A stretch of 64,000 nucleotides of DNA from Glaciecola sp048820975 (GCF_048820975.1 NZ_JBMEUF010000002.1:496001-560000), one strand, 5' to 3'. Counted from the first letter of the stretch, positions 7,888 to 17,358 are shown. A program made the numbers and translations. The notes: a model not told the origin generated them from the letters alone.

Positions 7888-8718
7888 TTAAGATATTAAA
7901 TATACATCATATCTGTGTTTTTTCGAGCTAATTGCCATATTCGGTTTACGCTTATGCGTGTTGTCTAATTCTGGCGCGCTTGCAGGGCGTTTTACCACAA
8001 TGCGTTTAGGTGAAAAATCTATCGCAGCGCTTAACAAAGCGGCGCTGTCTTGGTCAGGCCCTAACATTAATTGAAACGCCTGCATTTCTTTTTTAACCAA
8101 GGCTGATTTTTTCTTGTGAGGAAACATTGGGTCAAGGTACACCACATCAATTTGTAAGCTTTCAGCGTTATGGCTTTGCATGTACTCTATAGCGTTAGCT
8201 TCTACTAATTGTAAGCTCGTGGCAAGCGGCATTTCTTGGTTTTGCGCTCGCGCTAAACCATCAGCAAGAAGCGCGCTAATAATGGGGCTTCGTTCTAACA
8301 TTGTCACGTTCGCACCCACACTAGCCATTATAAAACTGTCGGTCCCCATCCCTGCCGTGCAATCAAGCACGCGCAAATTGTGTTTACCCTTAATCCCTAT
8401 TGCTTTAGCAACTAACTCATTTTTACCGCCACCGTGCTGTTTTCTATACTGCAAAGCGGCCGACGCAAAATCTACGCATATATCTGACCAACTAGGCTCA
8501 CTGGCTACGCGCAAACTCAAGCCTTTAGCGGTAAACACCAGCAACCACTGCGCATCTACAAAGCGTGACTTTTTGTTGTTTGCAGGAATAGTATGTACGT
8601 CAACACCCAATTTATTTGCCAGCACTTGCGCCTGTTCATTGGCATATATGCTGCCGCTATCTTCTATTAAAATCGCTATATTTTGCTCGCCATTTATTTT
8701 ATGCATTAGAGTATTCAT
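7888..8718 (-). CDS. rsmJ: 16S rRNA m2G1516 methyltransferase RsmJ
   Basis: The 276-residue protein has the SAM-binding motif VLDCTAGMGTDSFIMASVGA, then MLERSPIISALLADGLARA and YLDPMFPHKKKSALVKKEMQ, all characteristic of RsmJ (formerly DUF548/YhiQ). It methylates G1516 of 16S rRNA. The start at 8718 overlaps recG by 20 bases. A second ATG four codons later (8706) has AAGGA 11 bases upstream and would give 272 residues; the choice is open. The overlap indicates translational coupling with recG. Confidence 0.93.
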   Translation of the reverse strand: MNTLMHKINGEQNIAILIEDSGSIYANEQAQVLANKLGVDVHTIPANNKKSRFVDAQWLLVFTAKGLSLRVASEPSWSDICVDFASAALQYRKQHGGGKNELVAKAIGIKGKHNLRVLDCTAGMGTDSFIMASVGANVTMLERSPIISALLADGLARAQNQEMPLATSLQLVEANAIEYMQSHNAESLQIDVVYLDPMFPHKKKSALVKKEMQAFQLMLGPDQDSAALLSAAIDFSPKRIVVKRPASAPELDNTHKRKPNMAISSKKHRYDVYLIS

Positions 8719-10780
8719 CCTTATATGCCAGCCACCGGCGAATAAGAGATTTTGAATTACTTTGATGATCGCGCCACATTAGCTCAGCGAGTTCGCTGAC
8801 TTGCGGAACAAGTGCGGCGTCACGCACTAAGTCCGCTATTTTAAGATCAGCTACACCAGTTTGTTTGGTCCCCATAACTTCACCTGGGCCTCTAATTTCA
8901 AGATCTTTTTCAGCAATATAAAACCCATCATTCGATTCACGCAATACCGCTAAACGCTTGCTTGCAGTTTTCGATAAAGGGCTTTGGTACATCAGTACAC
9001 AATGGCTTTCTATTGAGCCACGCCCTACCCGCCCTCTTAATTGGTGAAGCTGAGCTAAACCCAAGCGCTCGGGGTTTTCAATAATCATTAAACTAGCATT
9101 AGGTACGTCTACACCTACCTCAATGACCGTAGTGGCTACCAATAAATCCATTTCACCCTGCTTAAAACTATTCATTACGGCTTGTTTTTCATCGGCCTTT
9201 AGGCGCCCATGCACTAAGCCTACCTTTAAGTCAGGCAGCGCAGTTGCCAGTGCTATAGCAGTATCTTCTGCAGCTTGGCATTCAAGCACTTCTGATTCTT
9301 CAATAAGCGTGCACACCCAATAAATTTGACGCCTGTCATTAATGGCTGAACTTCTAACGCGTTCTATAATATCGCCGCGGCGCCCGTCGGGTAGTACTAC
9401 CGTTTTAACGGGTGTTCTACCTGGCGGAAGCTCATCTATTATAGAGGTGTCTAAATCAGCGTAGGCCGTCATAGCTAGGGTGCGCGGAATGGGCGTGGCG
9501 GTCATAATGAGTTGGTGGGGATATTTACCCGCTAGTTCCCCTTTTTTACGTAATGACAAGCGCTGATGAACACCAAAGCGATGTTGTTCATCGACTATGA
9601 CTAACGCGAGGTTTTTGTAATTTACAGCGTCTTGAAAAATTGCATGGGTACCTACTAAAAATTGTATGTCACCGCTTTGTAATTCTGCGAGGGTTTGCGC
9701 TCGGGCTTTTCCTTTTAACTTTCCAGCTAACCATCCCACTTTAATATTTAAAGGGCTTAGCCAATCAGTAAAGTTTTTGGCGTGTTGTTCAGCCAATAAC
9801 TCTGTGGGCGCCATTAACGCAACTTGCATACCTGCGCTTACTACCGACAAACTTGCCAAAGCAGCCACCAAGGTTTTACCCGAGCCTACATCGCCTTGCA
9901 CTAAGCGCATCATAGGCTGAGGTTGCGCAATGTCTTGTTCTATTTCAGCCACAACACGTGACTGCGCACCCGTGGGTGAAAAAGGTAATAACTCTAAAAA
10001 CCGATGCTTAAGCACGGCATCTATTTTTATAGCCATGCCTGGGTCTTGCTTAGACTCGCCGCGCACTTTTAGCATACTCAAATGGTGGGCTAACAGCTCC
10101 TCTAATATTAATCGGGTTTGCGCAGCATGTTGACCTTCAAGCAGCATATCAATATTCGCACTAGGGGGCGGGCGATGCACTATATGCAAAGCATCTTTTA
10201 ATGACAATTGCCCGGAATATAGGCCTGCAGGAAGTAAATCAGGTAACGCGCCCTTATCAAGCTGCTGTAAGGCTTGCTCACTTAATTTGCGCAGAGTGAG
10301 TTGATTCACGCCTTCAGTTGTGGGGTATACCGGGGTAAGGCTTTCTTCCATGGGAACTTGTTCAGCACTTGATACAATTTTGTATTCTGGATGCATCATT
10401 TCCCAGTCTGCATTGCCGTTTCCTGCACGTACTTCACCAAAGGCACGCACTAACGCGCCTACTTTAAACCCGTTTAATTGAGCGGCTGAAAAGTGAAAAA
10501 AGCGCAAATTAATAATGTCATCACCATCGCTCAATTTCACAATAAGCATGCGCTTACGCCCGTATTTAATATCAGCATTTAGCACTTCGGCCACTACTGT
10601 GCCATGTAAACCCTGATATAAATCAGCTAATGGATAAACGCGCGTGCGATCTTCATACCGCAGAGGCAAATGAAATATTACGTCCTGAAGATTTTTTAAA
10701 CCCAGTTTTGTGAGTTTTTCAGCAACTTTAGCACCCACACCTTTTAATGTGGTGACTGAGGTGTCAGCCAGTGACAACAT
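8699..10780 (-). CDS. recG: ATP-dependent DNA helicase RecG
   Basis: RecG remodels stalled replication forks and branch-migrates Holliday junctions. The 693-residue protein has an N-terminal wedge/OB region (LTKLGLKNLQDVIFHLPLRY). The superfamily 2 helicase motifs follow: Walker A LVQGDVGSGKT, DEQH box VDEQHRFG, motif III TATPIPRT, and motif VI region QLRGRVGRGSIESHC. A TTG 11 codons upstream (10813) is in frame, but ATG at 10780 is preferred because it gives the 693-residue length of the E. coli protein. In many gammaproteobacteria recG follows spoT-trmH directly; here about 7.5 kb of other genes intervene. Confidence 0.96.
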   Translation of the reverse strand: MLSLADTSVTTLKGVGAKVAEKLTKLGLKNLQDVIFHLPLRYEDRTRVYPLADLYQGLHGTVVAEVLNADIKYGRKRMLIVKLSDGDDIINLRFFHFSAAQLNGFKVGALVRAFGEVRAGNGNADWEMMHPEYKIVSSAEQVPMEESLTPVYPTTEGVNQLTLRKLSEQALQQLDKGALPDLLPAGLYSGQLSLKDALHIVHRPPPSANIDMLLEGQHAAQTRLILEELLAHHLSMLKVRGESKQDPGMAIKIDAVLKHRFLELLPFSPTGAQSRVVAEIEQDIAQPQPMMRLVQGDVGSGKTLVAALASLSVVSAGMQVALMAPTELLAEQHAKNFTDWLSPLNIKVGWLAGKLKGKARAQTLAELQSGDIQFLVGTHAIFQDAVNYKNLALVIVDEQHRFGVHQRLSLRKKGELAGKYPHQLIMTATPIPRTLAMTAYADLDTSIIDELPPGRTPVKTVVLPDGRRGDIIERVRSSAINDRRQIYWVCTLIEESEVLECQAAEDTAIALATALPDLKVGLVHGRLKADEKQAVMNSFKQGEMDLLVATTVIEVGVDVPNASLMIIENPERLGLAQLHQLRGRVGRGSIESHCVLMYQSPLSKTASKRLAVLRESNDGFYIAEKDLEIRGPGEVMGTKQTGVADLKIADLVRDAALVPQVSELAELMWRDHQSNSKSLIRRWLAYKDEYSNA

Positions 10781-10885
10781 GAAAGCGTTCTTTGTTTTTA
10801 ATTGAATACACAAAGAGTATCAAACTTTTGTGCTTTCGCCACCTGTTCCTTAGATTGAATTACAAGTAAGCGAATTTTCAACAAC

Positions 10886-11371
10886 TTAATGCAATACAGA
10901 TGAATACACAGGAAATTCTTGGCTTTGCTTTCTAGCTTCAGTGTACACCTCATTTAGCGAACTACACACTTCATCTTTTGCCTGCAATAAACTGTTGGCA
11001 CAGTGGCGGTAAAATACCATTTTGCTCGCATAATGTTGCTCAGCGGCAAGGGCACCTTGTAGTTTATTATATAAACGCAATAGTATTTCATTTGCTTTTA
11101 AAGGGATATTTAACTGAGAATAAGCTTGCGCAAGCATTATTGCCGAACTCGTTAATTCATTCGTTAATTGCGGTGACTCAACTCGTAAATCAAACAAGGC
11201 CTCAAGGGTTTCAAATACAGTACCTAAGTAGGGCAGCGCTTCATCATAAGACTGTTTAGCCAGCAGAGCTTGCGCATGCCTAGACATATTTTTAACTCGC
11301 TCAAACGCCGCACAAGGGTGTTGCTCTATCCAAGCATAGTGCTTTGCACATATAAATTGATGATAAGCCAT
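10886..11371 (-). CDS. Unrecognised helical protein in a Fur-boxed pair
   Basis: The 161-residue protein is not recognised. It appears wholly helical, with alternating segments (AQALLAKQSYDEALPYLGTV, AQAYSQLNIPLKANEILLRL, MVFYRHCANSLLQAKDE) that resemble TPR-like hairpins. It has four cysteines (in ICAKH, HPCAAF, RHCANS and EVCSS), no signal peptide and no membrane helix. The ATG at 11371 has AAGGAAA upstream and follows the partner gene by 11 bases, so the two form an operon behind the promoter and Fur box at 11824-11875. A role in iron limitation is inferred only from that site. Confidence 0.75.
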   Translation of the reverse strand: MAYHQFICAKHYAWIEQHPCAAFERVKNMSRHAQALLAKQSYDEALPYLGTVFETLEALFDLRVESPQLTNELTSSAIMLAQAYSQLNIPLKANEILLRLYNKLQGALAAEQHYASKMVFYRHCANSLLQAKDEVCSSLNEVYTEARKQSQEFPVYSSVLH

Positions 11372-11382
11372 TTTACGTTTCC

Positions 11383-11778
11383 TTATCGAAGATTACTGCT
11401 AGCTTGGCCACTTGATGCACTTACATCTCGATGTTTAACCGCGCATTTGTTTGTTAAGAAGTACTCTTTAAGCAATTTTATGTTTTCAAGCTCTTGCCAA
11501 TAAGTACAAGTAGGTAGAATTTCAAATAACACCGGAAGCAATTTGCGGATCCATTTATGACACGATTCTCGCCACTCTAATGACAAGCAGTCATCACACA
11601 TTGTTTCTGTTAAGGTATTAACAACCCGCATATGCGCGCTTTTGGTTTGGCTAGCAGTTGCACATTTTTTAGCGCGTTCAATGCCTAAAAAAACATACAG
11701 CTCAAGGGTATTAACATTAGGTAAATGCTGCTCGGTCTTAACAGCGAGTTCTGTAGACGAAAAAGAAAATGGGTGCAT
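11383..11778 (-). CDS. Unrecognised cysteine-containing protein in a Fur-boxed pair
   Basis: The 131-residue protein is not recognised. It carries several cysteines, including the MCDDC cluster (two Cys three residues apart) followed by WRESCHKW, and a C-terminal tail rich in Ser, Ala and Gln. Most of it looks helical and soluble. The ATG at 11778 has GAGGAAG seven bases upstream. A sigma-70-type promoter (TTGCTA, 17 bases, TAATCT, minus strand) and a Fur-like box lie 46-97 bases upstream, so it is probably the first gene of an iron-repressed two-gene operon. The Cys cluster could bind metal, which is inference. Confidence 0.75.
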   Translation of the reverse strand: MHPFSFSSTELAVKTEQHLPNVNTLELYVFLGIERAKKCATASQTKSAHMRVVNTLTETMCDDCLSLEWRESCHKWIRKLLPVLFEILPTCTYWQELENIKLLKEYFLTNKCAVKHRDVSASSGQASSNLR

Positions 11779-11823
11779 AACGCTTCCTCAGTTTTGCCCA
11801 TCGAACGGCTGATGCGACACATT

Positions 11824-11875
11824 GCAAATGATAACGATTCGCATTTAGATTAAATGACTGAGAAATGAATAGCAA
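11824..11875 (-). promoter_or_regulatory. Promoter with overlapping Fur box
   Basis: On the minus strand a -35 TTGCTA (11875-11870), a 17-base spacer and a -10 TAATCT (11852-11847) are followed at once by a Fur-like box at 11846-11824. The box reads ATGCGAATCGTTATCATTT on that strand. Aligned to the 19-bp consensus GATAATGATAATCATTATC (shifted two bases) it agrees at about 12 positions, and its outer AAATG and CATTT arms are inverted repeats. Placement over the transcription start fits iron-dependent repression of the pair 11778-10886. Fur binding is inferred, not shown. Confidence 0.75.
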
Positions 11876-11882
11876 GGTTTAA

Positions 11883-11919
11883 ATTAAAAAATGATAAGCC
11901 CTAGAGATTTAGGGCTTAT
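11883..11919 (-). terminator. Intrinsic terminator of the MscS gene
   Basis: On the minus strand ATAAGCCCTA and TAGGGCTTAT form a 10-bp stem with a 6-base loop, followed by CATTTTTTAATTT. It lies 49 bases after the MscS-family stop codon. Confidence 0.8.
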
Positions 11920-11967
11920 TGAACGCGGTTTGAGTATCTTGTAACGAAAAATTAAATATACTAGGGT

Positions 11968-12810
11968 TTAACTTTTATAGTCGTTATATTTTAGCTGCTT
12001 TTTATCAAGCTCTTCGTCCCATAGCTGCATAAAATCTGAGGTGATTTTATGCTCTAACTCAATGGCTAATTCAGTCGGGCAAAACAACTTTATGTTCGCT
12101 TTAAAATCACCTATATCAGTAGTGCTGAACCTAATTTCAGGCTCGGGGCCGAATATACTGGCATCTAGCTTTCTTTCAATAATGGCATTGTACCGCACGG
12201 CCACGTCGTAAAACTCTTCACAGTACTGTAAACAGCGTTTGTAAAGCTCATCATAAATAGGGAAGCCATTAATACTTTCTCTGCGCACTATTTCAAAATC
12301 GTGAGTTACGTAACGCTTAACAAAGTTTAAGTTCTTTATTGGGTTAACCACTAGGCGGCCATTTGGTATGTAGGTCACGCGGCGGCTCATACGATAAGTT
12401 TTCAAATCAATATCAAGCAGCGTTGTTTTAACCCAATCAATTTCAGATACTTCTCCGTGCATGCCATCTACTTGTATCCAATCACCCACTTTAAAAGGAC
12501 GGGTGGTCACTAAGTAGAAGAAACCAATAATTGATTGTATAAATTCACGCATAGCTAATACGATTGCTACCGCAAAAGCCGCCACTGAAAGCGCAAAATT
12601 TTGAATTTCGGTTGACCAAACCACCAACAGCATCATTACCATTAGTAAGTTAATAAAGTGACGCAAGCTATGTGTAAGATGTTTGTTGTCAGTGGCTTTT
12701 TTAACGCGTCTACGCCGCCCTATTTTTCCAATCAATAGCTTTAACAAATAAGCACATACAATAATTACGACTGAAAGTAATACGGGATGATTAAGAAGTT
12801 CTGCCTGCAT
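11968..12810 (-). CDS. MscS-family mechanosensitive channel
   Basis: The 280-residue inner-membrane protein has an N-terminal helix (about 7-25) and two further helices between residues 48 and 100. The pore-lining helix and beta domain typical of MscS proteins follow (REFIQSIIGFFYLVTTRPF, KVGDWIQVDGMHGEVSEIDW, YIPNGRLVVNPIKNLNF). It opens under membrane tension to release solutes during hypo-osmotic shock. It is close to the length of E. coli MscS (286) but diverges in the helix sequence, so the exact subclass is uncertain. A strong terminator follows at 11883-11919. Confidence 0.88.
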   Translation of the reverse strand: MQAELLNHPVLLSVVIIVCAYLLKLLIGKIGRRRRVKKATDNKHLTHSLRHFINLLMVMMLLVVWSTEIQNFALSVAAFAVAIVLAMREFIQSIIGFFYLVTTRPFKVGDWIQVDGMHGEVSEIDWVKTTLLDIDLKTYRMSRRVTYIPNGRLVVNPIKNLNFVKRYVTHDFEIVRRESINGFPIYDELYKRCLQYCEEFYDVAVRYNAIIERKLDASIFGPEPEIRFSTTDIGDFKANIKLFCPTELAIELEHKITSDFMQLWDEELDKKQLKYNDYKS

Positions 12811-12909
12811 ATAAATAGAGCCAACTCACAAAAATGAAGAGGAAAGGAGTTCGTGTAATTTAACATACAAGCGAAGACATTTGCCAATTAGCCTGCATGA
12901 TTATTACGG

Positions 12910-14877
12910 CTAATTTACTGTTAAATTTAAGTTTGTTGCACAATCACTATTACTGGCGGGTAATTCAGTGTAATCCATAAAGCCATAACTTTGATTGACC
13001 GATGCGTTATCTGAATGCCAGGTTGAGGTATCATCGTTTAAAGTAAAGCCAAAGCGCCCATATAACTCATTGGCATTGCGCGGTAAGCTTGGCACGGTTT
13101 GGTTAGCCGGAATATCTTCGCCATAGCTTTCACCGAGCACTTTCATTTGAATAGTGAAGCCTTCAGATACTAACGATATTCTGTTTTGCGAAGCAGTCCC
13201 AATGAGTGACCATGTCCCATCGAATAACTGCGCACTAATATTGTCACCTGGGTCGCGCTCATTTTTATATGCTATGCACATGTGTATTTCGCCAGCCTTA
13301 GCATTTTCGCTCCCAGCAAAGTAAATAAGCACTTGGCCCTGCTCCACCTCATCTAAAATGCCCGATAAACTTAAACGCTTACCGCTGTAAAAGCTGCTGG
13401 CATCTGCAGTGTTAACCGAAGCTAAATTAATTATAGGAATCGCTACATCTTCAGAGCCTAACGCTTCTTCGCCGCCATCTTGGCTGGCTATATTTCGTAA
13501 GTCGTGAGCTAGGGTGTTTAAATCAAAATTGGCCGTAAGTGAGTTACTTTGCTCAAATGCCGCTACAGTTGCCGCATTTTCGTTACTCAATAACTCCGAG
13601 ATTCGGTTATCAGGGCTTTGTAAATAAGTTGCCAGCGTAGTTTGCCCTGTTGCCTCTTGATTGCTCATAAAGACGATTGGCGGGCTTAATGTAGGCAGTG
13701 TTAGTGATTGATTTAAGGTGAGCATTTGATTTAAAAGATTTTCACTGGTATCAATTTGTGCAAAATGTTGCTCACCAATGCTAACAAGTTTGGTCAATAA
13801 GATGGTGAGATTGGTATTTTGCTCAACACGAGTAAGTAAACTTGTAACGTTAGCATTACTTAAGTTGTTTTCAACGAAGAGTGCGTCTAAATTACCTAAT
13901 GAATTCTCTATTAAATCTGCGCTTAATTGGGTTTCATTAATGAGTAAGTTTTTGTATGCAGAGGTTTTATTGTTTGATGCGGTATTAGCTGGCACACCGT
14001 TAACTAAGCTAGTTGCCAAGGCTTGATAAACTGAATCAGCAGTACTAATGGGTAAGCCGCTTTCGCCAAAATTGTAGCTTTCAGTAGCGCTGTCTAAGTT
14101 TACACTTACCGTATCGACTAAGCGCGACATCATAAGCGAAGCTGCGAATAAATCATCGGCAAGAGGATCATCTAAACTAATGCCCGCAATGTATTCCTTT
14201 GCCAAAATGTCATCATCACTGGTATCACTGGGTATGCTATACCCCATGTTAATAAGTATTGACGTAATAGCCGTTTCGCTTTGCGTGCTGTTGTTAGTCG
14301 CATTGCGCTGTAAATAGTAAGACAAACTACTAAGTGGTGATAATTTAAGTAGCAATGGGTCTAAACTTTCTTGCCAAGTACTTGTGTTACCTAGGGGCTT
14401 TGCGCCTAGCGCCAGCATATCATTAAATTGCGTTTTAGCGGTTTGCACGTCAATTTTTGCAGTAAGCACCGATTTAAACGATTCTCCTGACAACAACTCC
14501 AAGCCTTTGGCCGCTTTAATAATAATTTCGCCACTTTGAGTAGCCGTTTGCAGGCAAAAACGCTGTAAACTCTCTTCGCTTGTTGCACAGTAATTCACCC
14601 CTGTATTAGGGTTATAACTCACAAAACCTTGAGCGTCGGTATAGGCGTAGCTTTCAAAGCCGTCAATAGTGTTGTTGTTGCGAGCGTCTATCCAAACTAA
14701 GGCATTTGCCACATAGCCATTAAGCGTTAAGGCGCTTATAGTAATACGCGAATCTACCAGTGCGTTGTCTGTATCTTGTGCTTGGTCTTGGTCATCTACG
14801 GCGCCACCGCAAGCCACAAGCATTGAAAAGAACAGTGCAAAAACCAACAATCGCGCGTAAGGAATGGGATGTTTCAT
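12910..14877 (-). CDS. Large lipoprotein of unknown function paired with a TraF-like barrel
   Basis: The 655-residue protein has a lipoprotein signal peptide with lipobox LVAC (Cys23) followed by GGAVDDQDQ. A small beta-type module at about 45-90 (NGYVANALVWIDARNNNTID and YTDAQGFVSYNP) resembles prealbumin-like or SdrD-B-like repeats of surface proteins. The central part is helical and Asn/Ser/Leu-rich, and the last 150 residues look beta-rich. The residue after Cys is Gly, so outer-membrane sorting is expected. It begins 11 bp after the TraF-like gene, so the two are co-transcribed and probably work at the same membrane. Function is unknown. Confidence 0.75.
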   Translation of the reverse strand: MKHPIPYARLLVFALFFSMLVACGGAVDDQDQAQDTDNALVDSRITISALTLNGYVANALVWIDARNNNTIDGFESYAYTDAQGFVSYNPNTGVNYCATSEESLQRFCLQTATQSGEIIIKAAKGLELLSGESFKSVLTAKIDVQTAKTQFNDMLALGAKPLGNTSTWQESLDPLLLKLSPLSSLSYYLQRNATNNSTQSETAITSILINMGYSIPSDTSDDDILAKEYIAGISLDDPLADDLFAASLMMSRLVDTVSVNLDSATESYNFGESGLPISTADSVYQALATSLVNGVPANTASNNKTSAYKNLLINETQLSADLIENSLGNLDALFVENNLSNANVTSLLTRVEQNTNLTILLTKLVSIGEQHFAQIDTSENLLNQMLTLNQSLTLPTLSPPIVFMSNQEATGQTTLATYLQSPDNRISELLSNENAATVAAFEQSNSLTANFDLNTLAHDLRNIASQDGGEEALGSEDVAIPIINLASVNTADASSFYSGKRLSLSGILDEVEQGQVLIYFAGSENAKAGEIHMCIAYKNERDPGDNISAQLFDGTWSLIGTASQNRISLVSEGFTIQMKVLGESYGEDIPANQTVPSLPRNANELYGRFGFTLNDDTSTWHSDNASVNQSYGFMDYTELPASNSDCATNLNLTVN

Positions 14878-14888
14878 AATATGTCCAT

Positions 14889-16235
14889 TTAGAATTTGGT
14901 TTGAATGGCAAAGCTAAAATACGCAGAGCGGGGGCCGGAGCTGTCATCAATACGAACGGTTTCATCGCTCCATCGAATATCAAGGTCAGCATGCTTAAAG
15001 AAGGTCACGCCAAAGCTGTAGTAGCTCAATTCAGTTCCCGACAAATTCTGGCTGTAACCTAAACGCAGCTCTGGAATAAACCATGAATTTAACTGTGCGC
15101 TTGTACTAACACTTGCCCATTGGTACACATCACCCAAAGCATCATTTTTATCATTAAGGTCTACCGAAGCATGTAAGCCAAATTTTCCGCCTTTGCCAAA
15201 AAGAGGAACGCCAACCCAAGTAGAAGCTTCAATAGTAGCAAGTGCGTTTGCTATGTGAACCTCATCGGCTTTAATGCGCCCTTGCGCCACAGCTTCTTGT
15301 GCCACAAAACAGTTATCTAATGACAAACCTGTCAAAGCAGTGCAGTTGTCATTTATAAAACCAAATTCGTACTCGGGTTCGTTAATATCTTGCAATGAAA
15401 GCCCTACGGAGTAGTGCTCACTTACCCAAAGCAATCCAGCATCAAGGCTAACATTTGTTGCGCTGTTTTGGTTCGCCTCGTAATCATCTTCAATGGCGTC
15501 GCCTATGTCTTCGCCATCTTCTAAACCCGCAAGAGAAACAACATTTTTGCCAAGCTTATACTGACTTACATTTAGCTTAAGCCCAGCATATAGCATGGCA
15601 TCTTCGCGCTTGTAAATGGGGCGGCTATATCCTAAAGCTAAGTTAGCCTTTACTGCGCTTTTAACGTAAAGCGCTGCCGAAGTGTTAATTTTAAATGAGT
15701 CATTTAGTGCGACTATATCTATTTCATCATCTAAAACAGTTGATCTAATAAGACCGGAAATATTAACTTCAGCAGTAAAAGTACCTAAGCTATTACTGTG
15801 ATAAAACATAGGAAAGAACGGTATAGAGGTGCTGCCACCTACTTTTAATAGGCCATTTACAGCCGCATCGGCTAAGAAGGGGTCAAAGCGGTCTTTGGCA
15901 TCAAGAGCCGCTTGCGCATTTAAATCATCGTCTTCGAGTATATCAAGAAGTTCATCTAACTCATCTACTAGCGAATCTATTTTACCTACTTCATACCCGG
16001 CGCCCAAAGGGCCAATAAAATTATAGCGAAGACCTGACTCACCGGCCATTAAGTAACTTGCTGCGGCAGGGTTATGAAAACTTGAACTAGCATCTGTAGC
16101 TGAGCTGACTTTACCTTTGCTTAAGCCGCCACCTGTTATTTGGAAAGGGTCACGCGCTACACAGGCAAATGACAATAAGCACACGCTGATTGCACACAGT
16201 TTACATAAACGTAACGGGGGAAGTTTAGGTGTCAC
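14889..16235 (-). CDS. TraF_2-type outer-membrane beta-barrel protein
   Basis: The 448-residue protein has a signal peptide ending near residue 27 (LLSFACVA). The mature start is RDPFQITGGG, followed by the family's SSFHNPAAASYLM block. The rest alternates amphipathic strands (AALYVKSAVKANLALGYSRP, LYAGLKLNVSQYKLGKNVVS, YSFGVTFFKHADLDIRW) and ends SAYFSFAIQTKF, with a terminal aromatic residue as in outer-membrane barrels. It matches what is usually annotated as conjugal transfer protein TraF (TraF_2), although no conjugation genes are near, so that name should not be read as a function. The start is GTG with AGG eight bases upstream. An acidic insert (DELDELLDILEDDDLNAQ) lies near residue 90-105. 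Confidence 0.78.
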   Translation of the reverse strand: MTPKLPPLRLCKLCAISVCLLSFACVARDPFQITGGGLSKGKVSSATDASSSFHNPAAASYLMAGESGLRYNFIGPLGAGYEVGKIDSLVDELDELLDILEDDDLNAQAALDAKDRFDPFLADAAVNGLLKVGGSTSIPFFPMFYHSNSLGTFTAEVNISGLIRSTVLDDEIDIVALNDSFKINTSAALYVKSAVKANLALGYSRPIYKREDAMLYAGLKLNVSQYKLGKNVVSLAGLEDGEDIGDAIEDDYEANQNSATNVSLDAGLLWVSEHYSVGLSLQDINEPEYEFGFINDNCTALTGLSLDNCFVAQEAVAQGRIKADEVHIANALATIEASTWVGVPLFGKGGKFGLHASVDLNDKNDALGDVYQWASVSTSAQLNSWFIPELRLGYSQNLSGTELSYYSFGVTFFKHADLDIRWSDETVRIDDSSGPRSAYFSFAIQTKF

Positions 16236-16374
16236 AGGAAATACCTAGTTAGACAATTTCTAACTCAAGATGTTAGCTTTAAATAGCCTTGTAAGCGTAT
16301 AAGCCCTTGCTATTAGGTATGTATTAAAATAACTAAAATCCGCTAAAGTACGTATCAACCAACGTTAGTTTAAG

Positions 16375-17358
16375 CTATAGGTCTCCAGCATATCCTATGC
16401 TTTTTGCAACATGGAAACGATTCTTACCCTGGGTTTTTGCCTTATATAATGCTTCGTCTGTCACTTTAAATAACATTAGACTGTCTATATCTGCGCGCGG
16501 ATAAGCGGTAGTTACCCCAACACTGGCCGTTAGTAGACCTTTATGCAGGGAATGTGAATGGTCTATATTTAAATTTATCACGCCTGCCACTGCTTGCTCA
16601 GCTTTTTGCAGAGCACCTTCTTCGTTGCAGTCTGGCAGAAGCAAAACAAGCTCTTCTCCACCAAAGCGTGCGCATAAATCACCCGCTCTAACGGCTAAAC
16701 TTGAGAACATTTTCGCTACCCTTGCTAACACTTTATCCCCAGCATCATGACCATAAAAATCGTTATAACCTTTAAAGTCATCAATATCTAAAAGAAGTAG
16801 GCTAAGGGCATGTTTGTTTCGCGCGCTCCTTGACCACTCATCAAGTAAAGCCTGATTGTAAGACCGCCTGTTTGCTAAACTAGTTAAGTCATCAGTAAAA
16901 GCGAGCTTTTCCAAGCGACGTTTCTCTTCAAGTAAACGTAACTGGTTTTGCACTCTAAATTCCAATTCTTCAGGAAAAAACGGTTTGGTGACGTAGTCTG
17001 CGGCACCTGCTTCAAACGCTTTGGTTTTGTCTTCTAAATTTTTACATGCTGTTAAGAAAATAATAGGGATATGCTTAGTTTGGTAATCAGTTTTTAATTT
17101 TTTGCAAAATTCATAACCATTTTCAACTGGCATTACTATATCAAGCACAATTAAATCAGGAAGGGGCTGGTGCTTTAACAAATTAAGCGCATCTTTTGCT
17201 GACGCCGCAAATGAAGATATTATATTCTCGTTCAAAGATGCACGAAAAACCATAAGCTCCATTTCATTGTCATCAACAATTAATACTCTGTGTTTAACAG
17301 AATTATTTAGTGGGGAATGGGTCTTCGCATTTTCTGGGGCGCTATAAAAAAACGTCAT
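16375..17358 (-). CDS. Response regulator diguanylate cyclase (REC-GGDEF)
   Basis: The 327-residue protein has an N-terminal receiver domain with phosphoacceptor Asp73 (LIVLDIVMP), acidic residues Asp29/Asp30 and Lys125 (TKP). The GGDEF domain spans about 150-320, with active-site motif GGEEL at 233-237 and a canonical inhibitory I-site RAGD at 224-227, exactly five residues before it. It should make cyclic di-GMP when phosphorylated and be product-inhibited. This resembles the PleD/WspR layout. No histidine kinase is adjacent. The ATG is preceded by AAAGG. Confidence 0.95.
   Translation of the reverse strand: MTFFYSAPENAKTHSPLNNSVKHRVLIVDDNEMELMVFRASLNENIISSFAASAKDALNLLKHQPLPDLIVLDIVMPVENGYEFCKKLKTDYQTKHIPIIFLTACKNLEDKTKAFEAGAADYVTKPFFPEELEFRVQNQLRLLEEKRRLEKLAFTDDLTSLANRRSYNQALLDEWSRSARNKHALSLLLLDIDDFKGYNDFYGHDAGDKVLARVAKMFSSLAVRAGDLCARFGGEELVLLLPDCNEEGALQKAEQAVAGVINLNIDHSHSLHKGLLTASVGVTTAYPRADIDSLMLFKVTDEALYKAKTQGKNRFHVAKSIGYAGDL

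Noticed and set aside
14889..16235. A conjugation locus, from the TraF-like name
   Set aside because: No relaxase, coupling protein, pilin or other transfer gene is present within the window.
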